DNA of 64,000 nt from Methylomagnum ishizawai (GTDB taxonomy: Bacteria > Pseudomonadota > Gammaproteobacteria > Methylococcales > Methylomonadaceae): NCBI GenBank assembly GCA_945861705.1, contig CAMAVM010000005.1, positions 1-64,000 on the forward strand, read 5' to 3'. The position numbers and the translations under genes are program-made. The notes beneath the pieces were generated by a model that did not search any database, was not told where the DNA came from, and saw only the letters and a list, made by a program, of their open reading frames with translations. How positions within the stretch are numbered: the stretch's first letter is position 1; the number at the start of each line of letters is the position of its first letter. Shown here piece after piece: positions 1-7,584 of the stretch.

Positions 1-416
1 CGCTTGGAACGGTTGTTTTTGTCGCCCCAAGTTTCAACCATCTTTTGCCCCCATTCTTCGGCTATATGCGCGAAGCTGTCAATAACGGTTAATCCTGCAT
101 CAAGACGACGTTCGTTTTCCCTGTCTAATTTCTCTGCGGCTTTTGTTTCTTTTCGGGTATCGCTTGGGTCTATGCCATCAGCAATCTGTTGTTTGGCAGT
201 GCCTAACTTTTCTCTGGCTTGTTTGAGTCCCGTATCGGGATAAACCCCTAAGGACAAAGTTTTACGCTTGCCTTTGATGGAGTAGTCAAATCGCCACCAT
301 TTAGCCCCATTGGGCTTAACGAGCAGGTACAGCCCGTTACCGTCATTCAGCCGCTTGTCTTTGGTATCGGGCTTTGCGTTGCGGATCGTAACATCTGTAA
401 GCAGTTCTTTAGCCAT
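1..416 (-). CDS. Tyrosine recombinase/integrase, P4 type, N-terminal part (cut by window edge)
   Basis: Reading leftward from ATG at 416, the frame stays open to position 1 (about 138 codons). The start reads MAKELLTDVTIRNAKP, followed by RLNDGNGLYLLV, then KWWRFDYSIKGKRKTLSLG and a YPDTGLKQARE segment. This is the arm-binding N-terminal domain (DUF4102 type) of P4-like integrases, followed by the beginning of the core-binding SAM-like domain (DSFAHIAEEWG). The catalytic R-H-R-Y part lies outside the window. Integrases of this family insert islands or prophages at tRNA or other fixed sites. The gene starts next to a cluster of GCAGTAAC repeats and a truncated secreted-protein gene, so its element probably extends leftward from about 420-720. 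Confidence 0.85.
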   Translation of the reverse strand, partial: MAKELLTDVTIRNAKPDTKDKRLNDGNGLYLLVKPNGAKWWRFDYSIKGKRKTLSLGVYPDTGLKQAREKLGTAKQQIADGIDPSDTRKETKAAEKLDRENERRLDAGLTVIDSFAHIAEEWGQKMVETWGDKNNRSK

Positions 417-417
417 T

Positions 418-633
418 GCAGTAACTCCATAGTAACTATCGGTAAAAAATACAGTAACAAGGTTGACTTAACTAAATTGTAAGTCGGTTTTTTTAGGCCG
501 GACTGATTAAAATAGTGCGCTGAAACTGCAAACTTGCACAAAATGCAGTAACTCTGGTTGCAGTAACAGTGAAATTTACCTGCTACTGTAAATGTTACTG
601 CATAATTTGTCGAATACTATCGAATGTTACTGC
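418..633. repeat. Cluster of GCAGTAAC octamers in both orientations upstream of the integrase
   Basis: GCAGTAAC occurs at 418-425, 545-552 and 560-567, and its complement GTTACTGC at 594-601 and 626-633. Near matches lie at 430-436 and 452-458. Five exact copies of one octamer in 216 bases, in both orientations and directly upstream of an integrase start, is not expected by chance. They may be arm-type sites of the integrase or operators for a regulator of the element; which one is inference. Confidence 0.6.
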
Positions 634-1065
634 ACTTCGTTGGGCAATAAAAAACCCGCCATGCCTTGCAACATGCGGGTTTATGGGCTTTGTTGAATCT
701 CTTTGAATCGTGAAATGGAGGCTTGAAGTGCCTCCGAACCAACGTTTCTTCAGCGTATCAAATGACATATCAACATTATCTAAAATAATGGTCGTTATAA
801 GAATGTTTTCATCTCTTAACTCATTCATATAGAAATCCATTTTTTCATCCACCCCAGATAAGAAGCTCCATTTGTGACTAAAACCACCGGCGAATACCCC
901 AAAGCCATAGTTAGCAGAGATTACCTCATCTTCAATCAAGGTTGTGGTAGTTTGATCTTCGGGGGAATCTGGGACTAAATCCCAGTTCCATACACTTGCA
1001 GCAGAAGCAACACCTGAAAACCCCTTCATTAGCCAAACTGCTAAAACAGTGCTTATTTTTTTCAT
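595..1065 (-). pseudogene. Small exported protein, C-terminus replaced (truncated paralogue of 1563-2070)
   Basis: ATG at 1065, behind GGAG, opens a Sec signal (MKKISTVLAVWLMKGFSGVASA). About 110 residues follow that align with the neighbouring protein at 1563-2070: WNWDLVPDS against LNWDSVPDG, SANYGFGVFAGGFSHKW against SAAYEFGSFTGAFTHTW, and TLKKRWFG against DLNSRWFG. After RWFG the similarity stops near position 720. The remaining 40 residues read through a transcription-terminator-like hairpin and repeat-containing DNA, so the membrane-anchoring tail of the paralogue is missing. The function of the family is not recognised. The gene lies behind its own c-di-GMP riboswitch. The 3' end was probably displaced by the integration that brought the integrase at 1-416. 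Confidence 0.65.
650..682 (-). terminator. Rho-independent terminator-like hairpin
   Basis: On the minus strand, stem AAACCCGC/GCGGGTTT with a 15-17 base loop is followed by a T run. It lies inside the out-of-family tail of the truncated secreted-protein ORF, which suggests that the tail is non-coding DNA read by accident. Confidence 0.6.
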
Positions 1066-1111
1066 AGCAAAACTCCAAGATTAAAAATTACTAAGATTAA
1101 ATAAAGTAATT

Positions 1112-1212
1112 AATTCACAACCCAGCTATCTTCATTCCAATCACCAAAAAGACCATTAGTTTTCCGTCCCTGCCTACAACAGGTATGGCTTTTATCGTCT
1201 TTGAACCGTGCG
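1112..1212 (-). ncRNA. c-di-GMP-I (GEMM) riboswitch, copy 1
   Basis: On the minus strand, upstream of the 1065 start, the segments run in order: AAAAGCCATACC, a short hairpin, AGGCAGGGACGGAAAACTAA, TGGTCT, a second hairpin, GAAGATAGCTGGGTTGTGAA. They match the c-di-GMP-I aptamer pattern (xGCCAAACC..GGGACGxAAAGCTAxGGGTCT..AGAxAGCxGGGTTGxCGAA). The CTA/TAG pairing of the second helix is present. Relative to copy 2 it carries a few substitutions (ATACC for AAACC, AACTAATGG for AGCTAAGGG). It should couple cyclic di-GMP to expression of the exported protein downstream. Confidence 0.8.
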
Positions 1213-1513
1213 TTCATCACGCAAACTCACAAACTCTATATATTAATCAGCGGTATTGTTACTTTAGCTGATGCCACCTAGAGTAAATGCGTTGTTTTCG
1301 CATATCTCTAGCAGCCAGGTCGCAAATAGCTCGACCTGCAAAATAGATAACCAGCGTAGAAGTGTGAACGGTTCTTTAGCAAGGACTGTCCGTGCAGTCA
1401 TGCAGAAATTAATTTATGTGTTCTTTGGGATACTGAAAACCCGACAACCTTATCAGCCTAATTATCGCTTCAGCTTCATTTTTAAGAGGGAATACCGACA
1501 ATGCCAATATTAA

Positions 1514-1540
1514 TAAAAGGGGGCGATTGCACCCCTTTTA
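1514..1540 (-). terminator. Terminator of the secreted-protein gene at 1563-2070
   Basis: Perfect 9-bp inverted repeat TAAAAGGGG/CCCCTTTTA with a 9-base loop, 23 bases downstream of the minus-strand stop codon. The T tract inside the stem and the AT-rich flank fit an intrinsic terminator. Confidence 0.7.
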
Positions 1541-1562
1541 ATATGCTTTTACCTTGAAAATA

Positions 1563-2070
1563 TTAAGCGGTTAAAGCTTTTGCACCCGTTTTGCGAGTTG
1601 AAATTCCCAACAAACCCGCAAGCGCCGAACCAAACAGCCAGATGGCCGCAGGGATGGGTGCTTCAATAGCAGGAACCAGATACCCTTGACCCTGGGCATC
1701 CACCGTACCGCTCAGTTGCAGAATATGGTTTAGGCTCACGAGGCTGGAACCAAACCAACGGCTGTTGAGATCATCCCATTCCATAGCAACCCCATCAAGC
1801 ATGATGCTGGAAATAAAAATATGCTCATCAAACAACTCAATCATATGGGCAACGGAATGGAGGGGAATAGTCCCTAAAGAAGAATAGTTCCATGTATGCG
1901 TAAATGCACCCGTAAAGCTACCAAACTCATAAGCGGCCGAAATCCTCGTATTGGGCGAGGTTGTTAATGCACCGTCGGGTACAGAATCCCAATTTAAGCT
2001 TGCCGCCGTGACACCACTCGCAAATCCCATCATTAGCAACAAAGCCAAAACAACACTAATTTTTTTTCAT
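1563..2070 (-). CDS. Exported protein with VPxPAAxWLF-type C-terminal sorting tail; A8 frameshift at the start
   Basis: The body encodes about 160 residues: a hydrophobic signal (LALLLMMGFASGVTAA), a domain shared with 595-1065, and a C-terminal tail with PIPAAIWLFGSALAGLLG followed by basic residues (TRKTG), the PEP-CTERM-like anchor seen in exported proteins of many aquatic proteobacteria. The expected ATG is at 2070 with GGAG upstream, but an eight-A tract (2060-2067) puts TAG in frame after four codons. With seven As, as in the paralogue, it reads MKKISVVLALLLMMG. As written, only a TTG at 2048 opens the frame. Transcriptional slippage, phase variation or a read error are all possible. 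Behind a c-di-GMP-I riboswitch; function unknown. Confidence 0.7.
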
Positions 2071-2113
2071 AACACGCTCCAAAAATAAAAAAATACTAAG
2101 GTTAAATAAAATA

Positions 2114-2215
2114 ACTAATTCGCAACCCGGCTATCTTCATCTAACCTCTCTAAAGACCCTTAGCTTTCCGTCCCTGCCTTACGATAGGTTTGGCTTTTAT
2201 CGTCCTTGAACCGTG
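2114..2215 (-). ncRNA. c-di-GMP-I (GEMM) riboswitch, copy 2
   Basis: Minus strand, in order: AAAAGCCAAACC, TATCGTAAGG loop, CAGGGACGGAAAGCTAAGGG, TCTTTAGAG...GAAGATAGCCGGGTTGCGAA. This is a near-consensus c-di-GMP-I aptamer: GCTA pairs with TAGC, TCTT with AAGA, and the GGGACGxAAAG and CCGGGTTGC signatures are intact. The position equivalent to Vc2 G20 appears to be G, which favours c-di-GMP over 3',3'-cGAMP (inference from alignment by eye). It ends about 45 bases before the ATG at 2070. Confidence 0.88.
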
Positions 2216-2398
2216 CCAACCCTGAGGTCAATCACGCATACCACAAACGCTATTGATAATTAGCTGTAGCTGCTTTAGCTGATAATTTTTAGTGTGTTGT
2301 GAGTTCTACTCATCCCGTACAGAACGGACTGCTAACATCCAGCCTGCAAATAGAGTAGGCATTGAGTGGTGTACACCCATTGCCATAAGGCTTAGTCT

Positions 2399-2842
2399 TC
2401 ACCTTGAGTTGCTATCACTGTCAGATGTTCCGGGAGCCGCCGTCAGTGGCTGGGTTCGCGGGTTAGTCGTTTGACTCGACGTACTTGGTTGTTGGAAAGT
2501 GTTAATAATCCAGGCTAGTGGCAAAGCGGTATATAAAGTTTGGATTGAGGTTACGAGACTCAGCGCAGTTTTCAGCGGCGATGTCTCGACAGCATGTGGC
2601 TTATCTGTAGTGTCACGTATTTTGGAAGGTTTGCGCTTGGTGATTTCACCAATAAGAAAGCCAACACCCCCAGCTAACAGAAAGGTTGACGGGGCAAGCA
2701 TTTGTTGTTGCATCTTCTGTACCAGCGCAGTTGTGTCAATACCGATCTTCCGTTTACGATTCAGCACTTGCTGCTCGGCATCCTTGATTTGGGCTGACAA
2801 GGATGTGGGATTAATTCGGCTTCTAGTATAAATAGCCATCAT
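2399..2842 (-). CDS. YqjK-like hypothetical membrane-associated protein
   Basis: 147 residues. A basic, polar N-terminal half (INPTSLSAQIKDAEQQVLNRKRK) is followed by a short hydrophobic stretch LAGGVGFLIGEI near residues 56-68, a second weak one around LPLAWIINTF, and a Ser/Thr/Pro-rich tail. Start ATG overlaps the stop of the YqjE-like gene (ATGA), so it is translationally coupled. Third gene of a DUF883-DUF1469-unknown set resembling E. coli yqjD-yqjE-yqjK; the name rests on position and general shape, not on a firm match. Probably an inner-membrane stress protein. Confidence 0.6.
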   Translation of the reverse strand: MMAIYTRSRINPTSLSAQIKDAEQQVLNRKRKIGIDTTALVQKMQQQMLAPSTFLLAGGVGFLIGEITKRKPSKIRDTTDKPHAVETSPLKTALSLVTSIQTLYTALPLAWIINTFQQPSTSSQTTNPRTQPLTAAPGTSDSDSNSR

Positions 2843-3279
2843 GGCTTCTCCGTATCCCGATGCCCTGGGGACATGGGTTGAAGGCTATGCAGGGTCGCCG
2901 GAAATTGCAGATAACGGCTCTTGCGGTGTATCACACGGCAGAAGACCAGCGCGAGCAGCAAATTCAGAACGACGGCAAACAGTATGGCACTCCTTACCAT
3001 AACGCCATTCTCGACCAACCCCAATACGGTAGCGGCTAGAAGACCCATCCACGCACCGCACAGCAGACCAGCAACCAGCACTCCCGCCATGACCATGTTC
3101 ACCAGGCTTACACCCGCTTGCTGTGCTTCCAGCGCAGCGAGTTGGAAGCGGTCATGGCTTAGTCCACGCACTTCACCCCATAAAGCACGGGCATCATCCA
3201 GCAAGCTTGATCCATTCGCTGGATCGCCGTGCATTGGAGTTTGCCCAGATAACTCAGTCTTAATGGTGTTTGGGTTCAT
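2839..3279 (-). CDS. YqjE-like (DUF1469, phage-holin-like superfamily) membrane protein
   Basis: 146 residues. The N-terminal amphipathic part (LLDDARALWGEVRGLSHDRF) precedes two transmembrane helices at roughly 57-85 (VNMVMAGVLVAGLLCGAWMG) and 95-115 (SAILFAVVLNLLLALVF), the arrangement of DUF1469/YqjE proteins. It sits 11 bases behind the DUF883 gene and overlaps the next gene by four bases, so the three form an operon. The family is induced by osmotic and stationary-phase stress in E. coli; the molecular role is not settled. Confidence 0.75.
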   Translation of the reverse strand: MNPNTIKTELSGQTPMHGDPANGSSLLDDARALWGEVRGLSHDRFQLAALEAQQAGVSLVNMVMAGVLVAGLLCGAWMGLLAATVLGLVENGVMVRSAILFAVVLNLLLALVFCRVIHRKSRYLQFPATLHSLQPMSPGHRDTEKP

Positions 3280-3290
3280 GGTGTTATGGT

Positions 3291-3509
3291 CTAACGACCA
3301 CTAGCCAAGCGGCTTAGCAGAAAGCCGGTCGCTACCGCGATACCCAGTGAGGTTACGGGATTGCTGCGGACGTAACGCTGGCAATTCTTCATCAAACGCT
3401 GTTCGGCATTTAACAATTGCTCGCTTTTATCGCTAATAGCCTCTTTTGCACTAGTGAATTTATCACCGGCTTCATGTGCGAAATCAGATACTTTATCTGC
3501 AATTTCCAT
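3291..3509 (-). CDS. DUF883 (YqjD/ElaB-like) ribosome-associated inner-membrane protein
   Basis: 72 residues: an Ala/Lys/Glu-rich helical N-terminus (DFAHEAGDKFTSAKEAISDK), then YVRSNPVTSLGIAVATGFLLSRLASGR, the C-terminal membrane-anchor signature of the YqjD/ElaB/YgaM family. In E. coli these proteins tether ribosomes to the membrane in stationary phase. ATG has AGGAG upstream (GGAGAATCCATC). First gene of the yqjD-yqjE-like operon reading toward lower coordinates. Confidence 0.8.
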   Translation of the reverse strand: MEIADKVSDFAHEAGDKFTSAKEAISDKSEQLLNAEQRLMKNCQRYVRSNPVTSLGIAVATGFLLSRLASGR

Positions 3510-3576
3510 GATGGATTCTCCTGTTAGTTAATTAAGCCGCATGTCACTTGCGGCGTTTGGATTCTATGTTCTTGCT

Positions 3577-3891
3577 CTATTTGAGACGCATGTCATTCTT
3601 GACTATTCTTACGCCGTTGACAGCACGAGTAACTTCAATTGCTTTACTAATATCGGCACGGGAATTCACAAAGCCGCTCAATTGAACTTCACCTTTGAAG
3701 GTTTCAACATTAATTTCGGCGGAGCTTAAAGTGGGTTCATGCAAAATGGCCGCCTTGACTTTGGTGGTGATGACGGTGTCGTCAAAGTACTCTCCAGTTC
3801 CTGCATTCTTTTGCGTCGATGCGCAACCTGCGGCAATCAATAAGGTTAGAACCATAAAAAACGCCGAAATAAATCTAATAAACTGTTTCAT
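3577..3891 (-). CDS. BON-domain lipoprotein (OsmY/DolP-like)
   Basis: The ATG at 3891 is preferred over the one at 3915 because GGAG lies just upstream of it. The product begins MKQFIRFISAFFMVLTLLIAAGCAS, a lipoprotein signal with lipobox AAGC. One BON domain follows: DDTVITTKVKAAILHEP, then INVETFKGEVQLSGFV and VNGVRIVKNDM. About 104 residues. BON proteins bind phospholipid and protect the envelope under osmotic stress. It stands alone upstream of the YqjD-like operon in the same orientation, which makes the region 2399-3891 look like an envelope stress block. Confidence 0.8.
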   Translation of the reverse strand: MKQFIRFISAFFMVLTLLIAAGCASTQKNAGTGEYFDDTVITTKVKAAILHEPTLSSAEINVETFKGEVQLSGFVNSRADISKAIEVTRAVNGVRIVKNDMRLK

Positions 3892-4019
3892 GAGTAAAAC
3901 TCCGATAATGTACAAAAAATAAAATAAGGGCTTTCATAACTAAATCCCAGTTAGGTGCTTATATCAGTAGGTAAATAAAGGTGACCAAATATGGATAAGC
4001 AATATCCACCGAGACCTAA

Positions 4020-4208
4020 GTGCCGCGTAGAAACCAGGGTTTTCTAAAACCTTGGAGATACTTTAGCCAAAATGCTATAGGCTGGTCTGTGCGGTATCAC
4101 ACATATAGGCAGGATGATTGCAAAGGCGAAATTGCCTTTGGCGATGATGCCGACCCAGAAATCGTTGCAGAATATACTGAGCTGTTTATCAACATGGTGA
4201 GCCTATGA
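4020..4208 (+). CDS. Small hypothetical protein (62 aa), possibly a fragment
   Basis: A GTG-started frame whose stop overlaps the next start (CTATGA), a sign of coupling. The second half (GEIAFGDDADPEIVAEYTELF) looks protein-like; the first half is basic and aromatic. An alternative ATG at 3991 in another frame gives MDKQYPPRPKCRVETRVF and then a stop, so the 5' end may be broken. No family is recognised. Confidence 0.35.
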   Translation: MPRRNQGFLKPWRYFSQNAIGWSVRYHTYRQDDCKGEIAFGDDADPEIVAEYTELFINMVSL

Positions 4209-4605
4209 AAGTCGCTCAAATTGATAAGCTCTACTCAAAACTTACGCCGCACGAGCAAGCGGCACTGGCGTTTGAGGCCATTGCCAGTAACGACGATGGC
4301 GCGAGAGAAATGATTGTCGGCAGTGTCGAACACAAAGACTACCGATGTACCCATTGGGATTTTATTTTAGGTCGCGTTTATCTGGCTTGACGACCCTAGC
4401 CAGCTATTACGCACTGATCTACTGGAAATCCCGTACCTATATGGAGGTGGCAAACAGCAAGTACAACGAGCGCGGCGACGAAGCCGACCGACTCGACACG
4501 CTCACCAAAAGCACATGGCATGGGATTATTGATTCTTTGCGTTCAGAGATTTATGACATTGAAGCTGTCGTTAACGCCTTCCATGAAGCACAAAAGCAAG
4601 CCTGA
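4205..4605 (+). pseudogene. Hypothetical protein split by a frameshift near 4345-4390
   Basis: Two frames join into one plausible protein. 4205-4390 gives MKVAQIDKLYSKLTPHEQ, AALAFEAIASNDDGA and a VEHKDYRCTHWDF stretch before a stop. The +2 frame, open from 4345, continues with LTTLASYYALIYWKS and a long acidic/polar helix to DIEAVVNAFHEAQKQA at 4605. Each half alone lacks a good boundary, so a one-base indel around the T-rich stretch (4366-4375) is likely, either real or a read error. Joined length would be about 130 residues. Function not recognised. A good terminator follows. Confidence 0.5.
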
Positions 4606-4633
4606 TCCTGTGGGATAGGCCGACCGCCAATTC

Positions 4634-4658
4634 AAGCCGCTAACCATGCGGCTTTTTT
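4634..4658 (+). terminator. Rho-independent terminator
   Basis: AAGCCGC/GCGGCTT 7-bp stem, 7-base loop (TAACCAT), then a run of Ts. It ends the small hypothetical genes at 4020-4605. Confidence 0.8.
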
Positions 4659-4764
4659 GTGTCTTGTGAAAGCCTGTTTTTGACGGGGATTTACCCCAAC
4701 TGCCTATTATGTGCTTATTAATTGCTACAGCATAAAGCTATATTTTTATAAGTCATTGAAATTA

Positions 4765-4840
<76 letters not shown>

Positions 4841-5031
4841 TTAATATTTTAAAAACTTGGAAACACCCAGAAACATAATTTGGGATTTCATGCGTTATCC
4901 AAATAAACTTTGGATTGAAATACCTGAAATCTTTTGTACAAATACATTCTGGAATGTTGTCAATAATCACATCTCCGTTTGTTGCGCTATTTCTTCATAC
5001 CGCATTTATCTCGATTTGTTTATCAAAACCC
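4841..5031. other. Non-coding gap between tRNA-Thr and glk
   Basis: AT-rich, no convincing ORF. No clear terminator for glk (minus strand) is visible here; the short frames in this stretch have no protein-like composition. Confidence 0.5.
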
Positions 5032-6018
5032 TCAGCCAACCATTTGTTCAATAAACCTCAATGCACCCACCAAAGCTACATCTGGATTTATGCAGGTCTT
5101 TACGGGGATATTCTCCAAAACGACCTTGATACGTCCCTTATTAAGAAAGCCCTTCGTGAATTCGCCATTTTTTAATACCGGCAAAATTTTTCCGGCAATG
5201 CCTCCTGCTAAATAAACACCTGCATTAGGTAAGCATTTTAGGGCAAGATTGCCCGATTCTGCCCCGTATATTCTGCAAAATAGGTTTACTGCTTCGACAC
5301 AAAGTTTATCATTGCCTTCAACGCCAGCCATACCGATGACTGCTGCCGGATCATTTGTTAGCATTTGATTTTCCGTGCTTACATTGACGGGAGCAAACTG
5401 TATCTGTTTTAAGTAATCGTAAATGTTGATTAAGCCATGCCCCGATAGCAATCTTTCATAGCTGACGTGCCCATCATACTTTTGCATCAGGTAGTTTAAT
5501 AAGCCTATTTGCTGTTGATCGGTTGCCGCAAAATCAGCATGTCCGCCTTCGGTGGCAATCACTCGATGAGCCGTGCCATCCCATATCATCAGGGCTTCGC
5601 CTAGACCTGTACCGGCTGCAATTACCGCAATATTTCCCGCTTGTGATTGCACGGCATTTGGGTTCAGTTCTACAAAATCGGCTTCGGACAATGCTAACAA
5701 GCCCCATGCTGTTGCTTCTAAATCATTTAATAGCCAAACATTAGGGGCATGTACAGATCGACTTATTTGGTCTCGACTTAGTATCCAGGGCAAATTTGTC
5801 GCCACACAATCACCATCAACGATGGGTCCTGCAACACCGATACAGACTGAAGATATTGCTGCATCAACATCCAATAAAAAGGATGCTAGCAACTCGGTAA
5901 AAGTTTTATAGTCGGCACTGGCATACAGTGTTTTTTTCGCGCAAACCCAGCCGCTGCCAGATGACGTGAACAACGCAAGAATGGTTTTGGTGCCACCAAC
6001 ATCACCCACAAGAAGCAT
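5032..6018 (-). CDS. glk: Glucokinase
   Basis: 328 residues, the usual length of bacterial glucokinases (PF02685 group). ATP-binding DVGGTKT at 6-12, GVAGP at 61-65, sugar-binding LLNDL with the likely catalytic Asp99, GTGLGEA at 136-142, EGGHADFA at 157-164 and the late LAGGIAGKILP motif are all present. It phosphorylates glucose to glucose-6-phosphate in the cytoplasm. Its ATG overlaps the stop of the upstream DUF411 gene (TAATG), so the two are translationally coupled. In methylotrophs such a kinase mainly recovers glucose from glycogen or sucrose turnover (inference). Confidence 0.93.
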   Translation of the reverse strand: MLLVGDVGGTKTILALFTSSGSGWVCAKKTLYASADYKTFTELLASFLLDVDAAISSVCIGVAGPIVDGDCVATNLPWILSRDQISRSVHAPNVWLLNDLEATAWGLLALSEADFVELNPNAVQSQAGNIAVIAAGTGLGEALMIWDGTAHRVIATEGGHADFAATDQQQIGLLNYLMQKYDGHVSYERLLSGHGLINIYDYLKQIQFAPVNVSTENQMLTNDPAAVIGMAGVEGNDKLCVEAVNLFCRIYGAESGNLALKCLPNAGVYLAGGIAGKILPVLKNGEFTKGFLNKGRIKVVLENIPVKTCINPDVALVGALRFIEQMVG

Positions 6019-6482
6019 TACTCAGCCTTATAGTTGTTAAATACTTGGTGCTGATTTTTTTTATCGAAACTAATCACTTGATAGGCATCTTTTTTGCCGC
6101 CCATTTCCATACCTGGCGTACCATTCGGCATACCTGGAACGGTTATGCCGACAACGTCAGGTTTGTTTTTCAAAAGTGTCCTGATGTCGTTCGCGGGTAC
6201 ATGCCCTTCAATGACATAGCCGTTAACGAGTGCGGTATGGCATGAGGCTAGTTCTTGGGTGACACCGTATTTATTTTTTATGGCCTGAACATCGTCTGAA
6301 ACAACATCTTTCACGTTGAAATTGTTTTGTTTCAGATGTTCCACCCACTTTCCGCAGCAGCTGCAGGTTGGGCTTCTGTTCACCACGATGTCTATCTTTT
6401 CCTCAGCTTGTGCAGCTTCAGCCCAAGCTAAACCAGCACTAAACAGTAATGCAATGGCTAGAAAATGTTTCACTTTTTTCAT
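6018..6482 (-). CDS. DUF411 exported metal-binding protein
   Basis: Start at ATG 6482, nine bases behind AGGAG (a GTG at 6491 is less likely). A Sec signal (MKKVKHFLAIALLFSAGLAW AEA) precedes a thioredoxin-like domain with SPTCSCCGKWVEHL (Cys-x-Cys-Cys), SCHTALVNGYVIEGHVPA and GITVPGMPNGTPGMEM. These are the DUF411 signatures, with Cys, His and Met ligands suited to copper. About 154 residues, periplasmic. DUF411 genes often lie among copper-handling genes; here it is coupled to glk and follows hemE, so context gives no further clue. Confidence 0.85.
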   Translation of the reverse strand: MKKVKHFLAIALLFSAGLAWAEAAQAEEKIDIVVNRSPTCSCCGKWVEHLKQNNFNVKDVVSDDVQAIKNKYGVTQELASCHTALVNGYVIEGHVPANDIRTLLKNKPDVVGITVPGMPNGTPGMEMGGKKDAYQVISFDKKNQHQVFNNYKAE

Positions 6483-6514
6483 AATCAACACTCCTCTATT
6501 CTTATTTCACCTTA

Positions 6515-7582
6515 TCAGAACCGATGATACGCCGGACTGTGTTGGTGGACAGCATCCACCATCGCTTTCACATGGTCGGGATTGATGTCCGGCAAGATGC
6601 CGTGCCCCAGATTGAACACATGCCCTGAACCTTGACCATATTTTTCCAAGATAGTTTTTACCTTCTCAACAATATAATCGGGTTGTGCATACAACGTCAC
6701 CGGATCCATATTGCCTTGCAGGGCAACTTTATCGCCCACTCTGGCACGGGCTAATTGAATATCCGTTTGCCAATCCAGACCTAGTGCATCATAACCTGCA
6801 TCAATCATGGTCTCCAGCCATTGTCCACCGCCTTTTGTGAACAGGATGGTGGGGATTTTATGTTCGCCCGTACCTGTATTCAACAGGGATCGCACTTGTT
6901 TTGCGTAATATAAGGAAAATTCCGCATAATCTTCGGACGTTAACATACCGCCCCAAGTATCAAACAGCATGACGGCTTGTGCGCCAGCCGCAATTTGCGC
7001 GTTCAAATACACCGCCACCGATTGCGCCAGCTTATCCAACATGATGTGCATGTGCTTAGGCTGCTCGTACATTAAACCCTTGGCTTTTTGGAAGCTTTTG
7101 CTGCCGCCGCCTTCAATCATGTAGGTTGCCAATGTCCACGGGCTACCAGAGAATCCGATCAACGGTACGCTACCCTGTAATTCTTTTCTAATTAGGCGAA
7201 CAGCATCGACTACGTAACGTAATTCAATCTCAGGGTCTGGAATAGGAAGTTTGTTGATGTCGGCAACCGTCCTTACCGGATTCTTGAATTTTGGTCCTTC
7301 ACCTTCGGTGAAATAAAGCCCTAAACCCATCGCGTCGGGAATAGTCAAAATATCGGAAAACAGTATTGCGGCATCAAAATCAAAGCGACGCAAGGGTTGC
7401 AGGGTGACTTCGCAGGCCAATTCTGGATTCGTACACAGCTTAAGAAAACTTCCGGCCTGCTCTCTGATTGCCCTGTATTCTGGCAAATATCTTCCAGCCT
7501 GGCGCATCATCCAGATTGGCGTGTATTCTACCGGTTGCTTCAACAGCGCACGGATGAACGTATTATTTTTTAGCGTTGTCAT
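6515..7582 (-). CDS. hemE: Uroporphyrinogen decarboxylase
   Basis: 355 residues, full length. The N-terminal signature [16 protein letters not shown] lies at 22-37, [18 protein letters not shown] contains the catalytic Asp (about 77), and [20 protein letters not shown] is the second PROSITE motif. The enzyme removes four carboxyl groups from uroporphyrinogen III to give coproporphyrinogen III in haem synthesis (cytoplasm). It lies two bases behind damX, at the end of the aroK-aroB-damX-hemE run that is typical of gammaproteobacteria. Confidence 0.97.
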   Translation of the reverse strand: MTTLKNNTFIRALLKQPVEYTPIWMMRQAGRYLPEYRAIREQAGSFLKLCTNPELACEVTLQPLRRFDFDAAILFSDILTIPDAMGLGLYFTEGEGPKFKNPVRTVADINKLPIPDPEIELRYVVDAVRLIRKELQGSVPLIGFSGSPWTLATYMIEGGGSKSFQKAKGLMYEQPKHMHIMLDKLAQSVAVYLNAQIAAGAQAVMLFDTWGGMLTSEDYAEFSLYYAKQVRSLLNTGTGEHKIPTILFTKGGGQWLETMIDAGYDALGLDWQTDIQLARARVGDKVALQGNMDPVTLYAQPDYIVEKVKTILEKYGQGSGHVFNLGHGILPDINPDHVKAMVDAVHQHSPAYHRF

Positions 7583-7584
7583 TT

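Noticed and set aside
1271-1513. 80-codon plus-strand frame between the two riboswitch units
   Set aside because: No ribosome site and no protein-like pattern; it lies in the DNA upstream of riboswitch copy 1 and runs up to the terminator of the neighbouring minus-strand gene.
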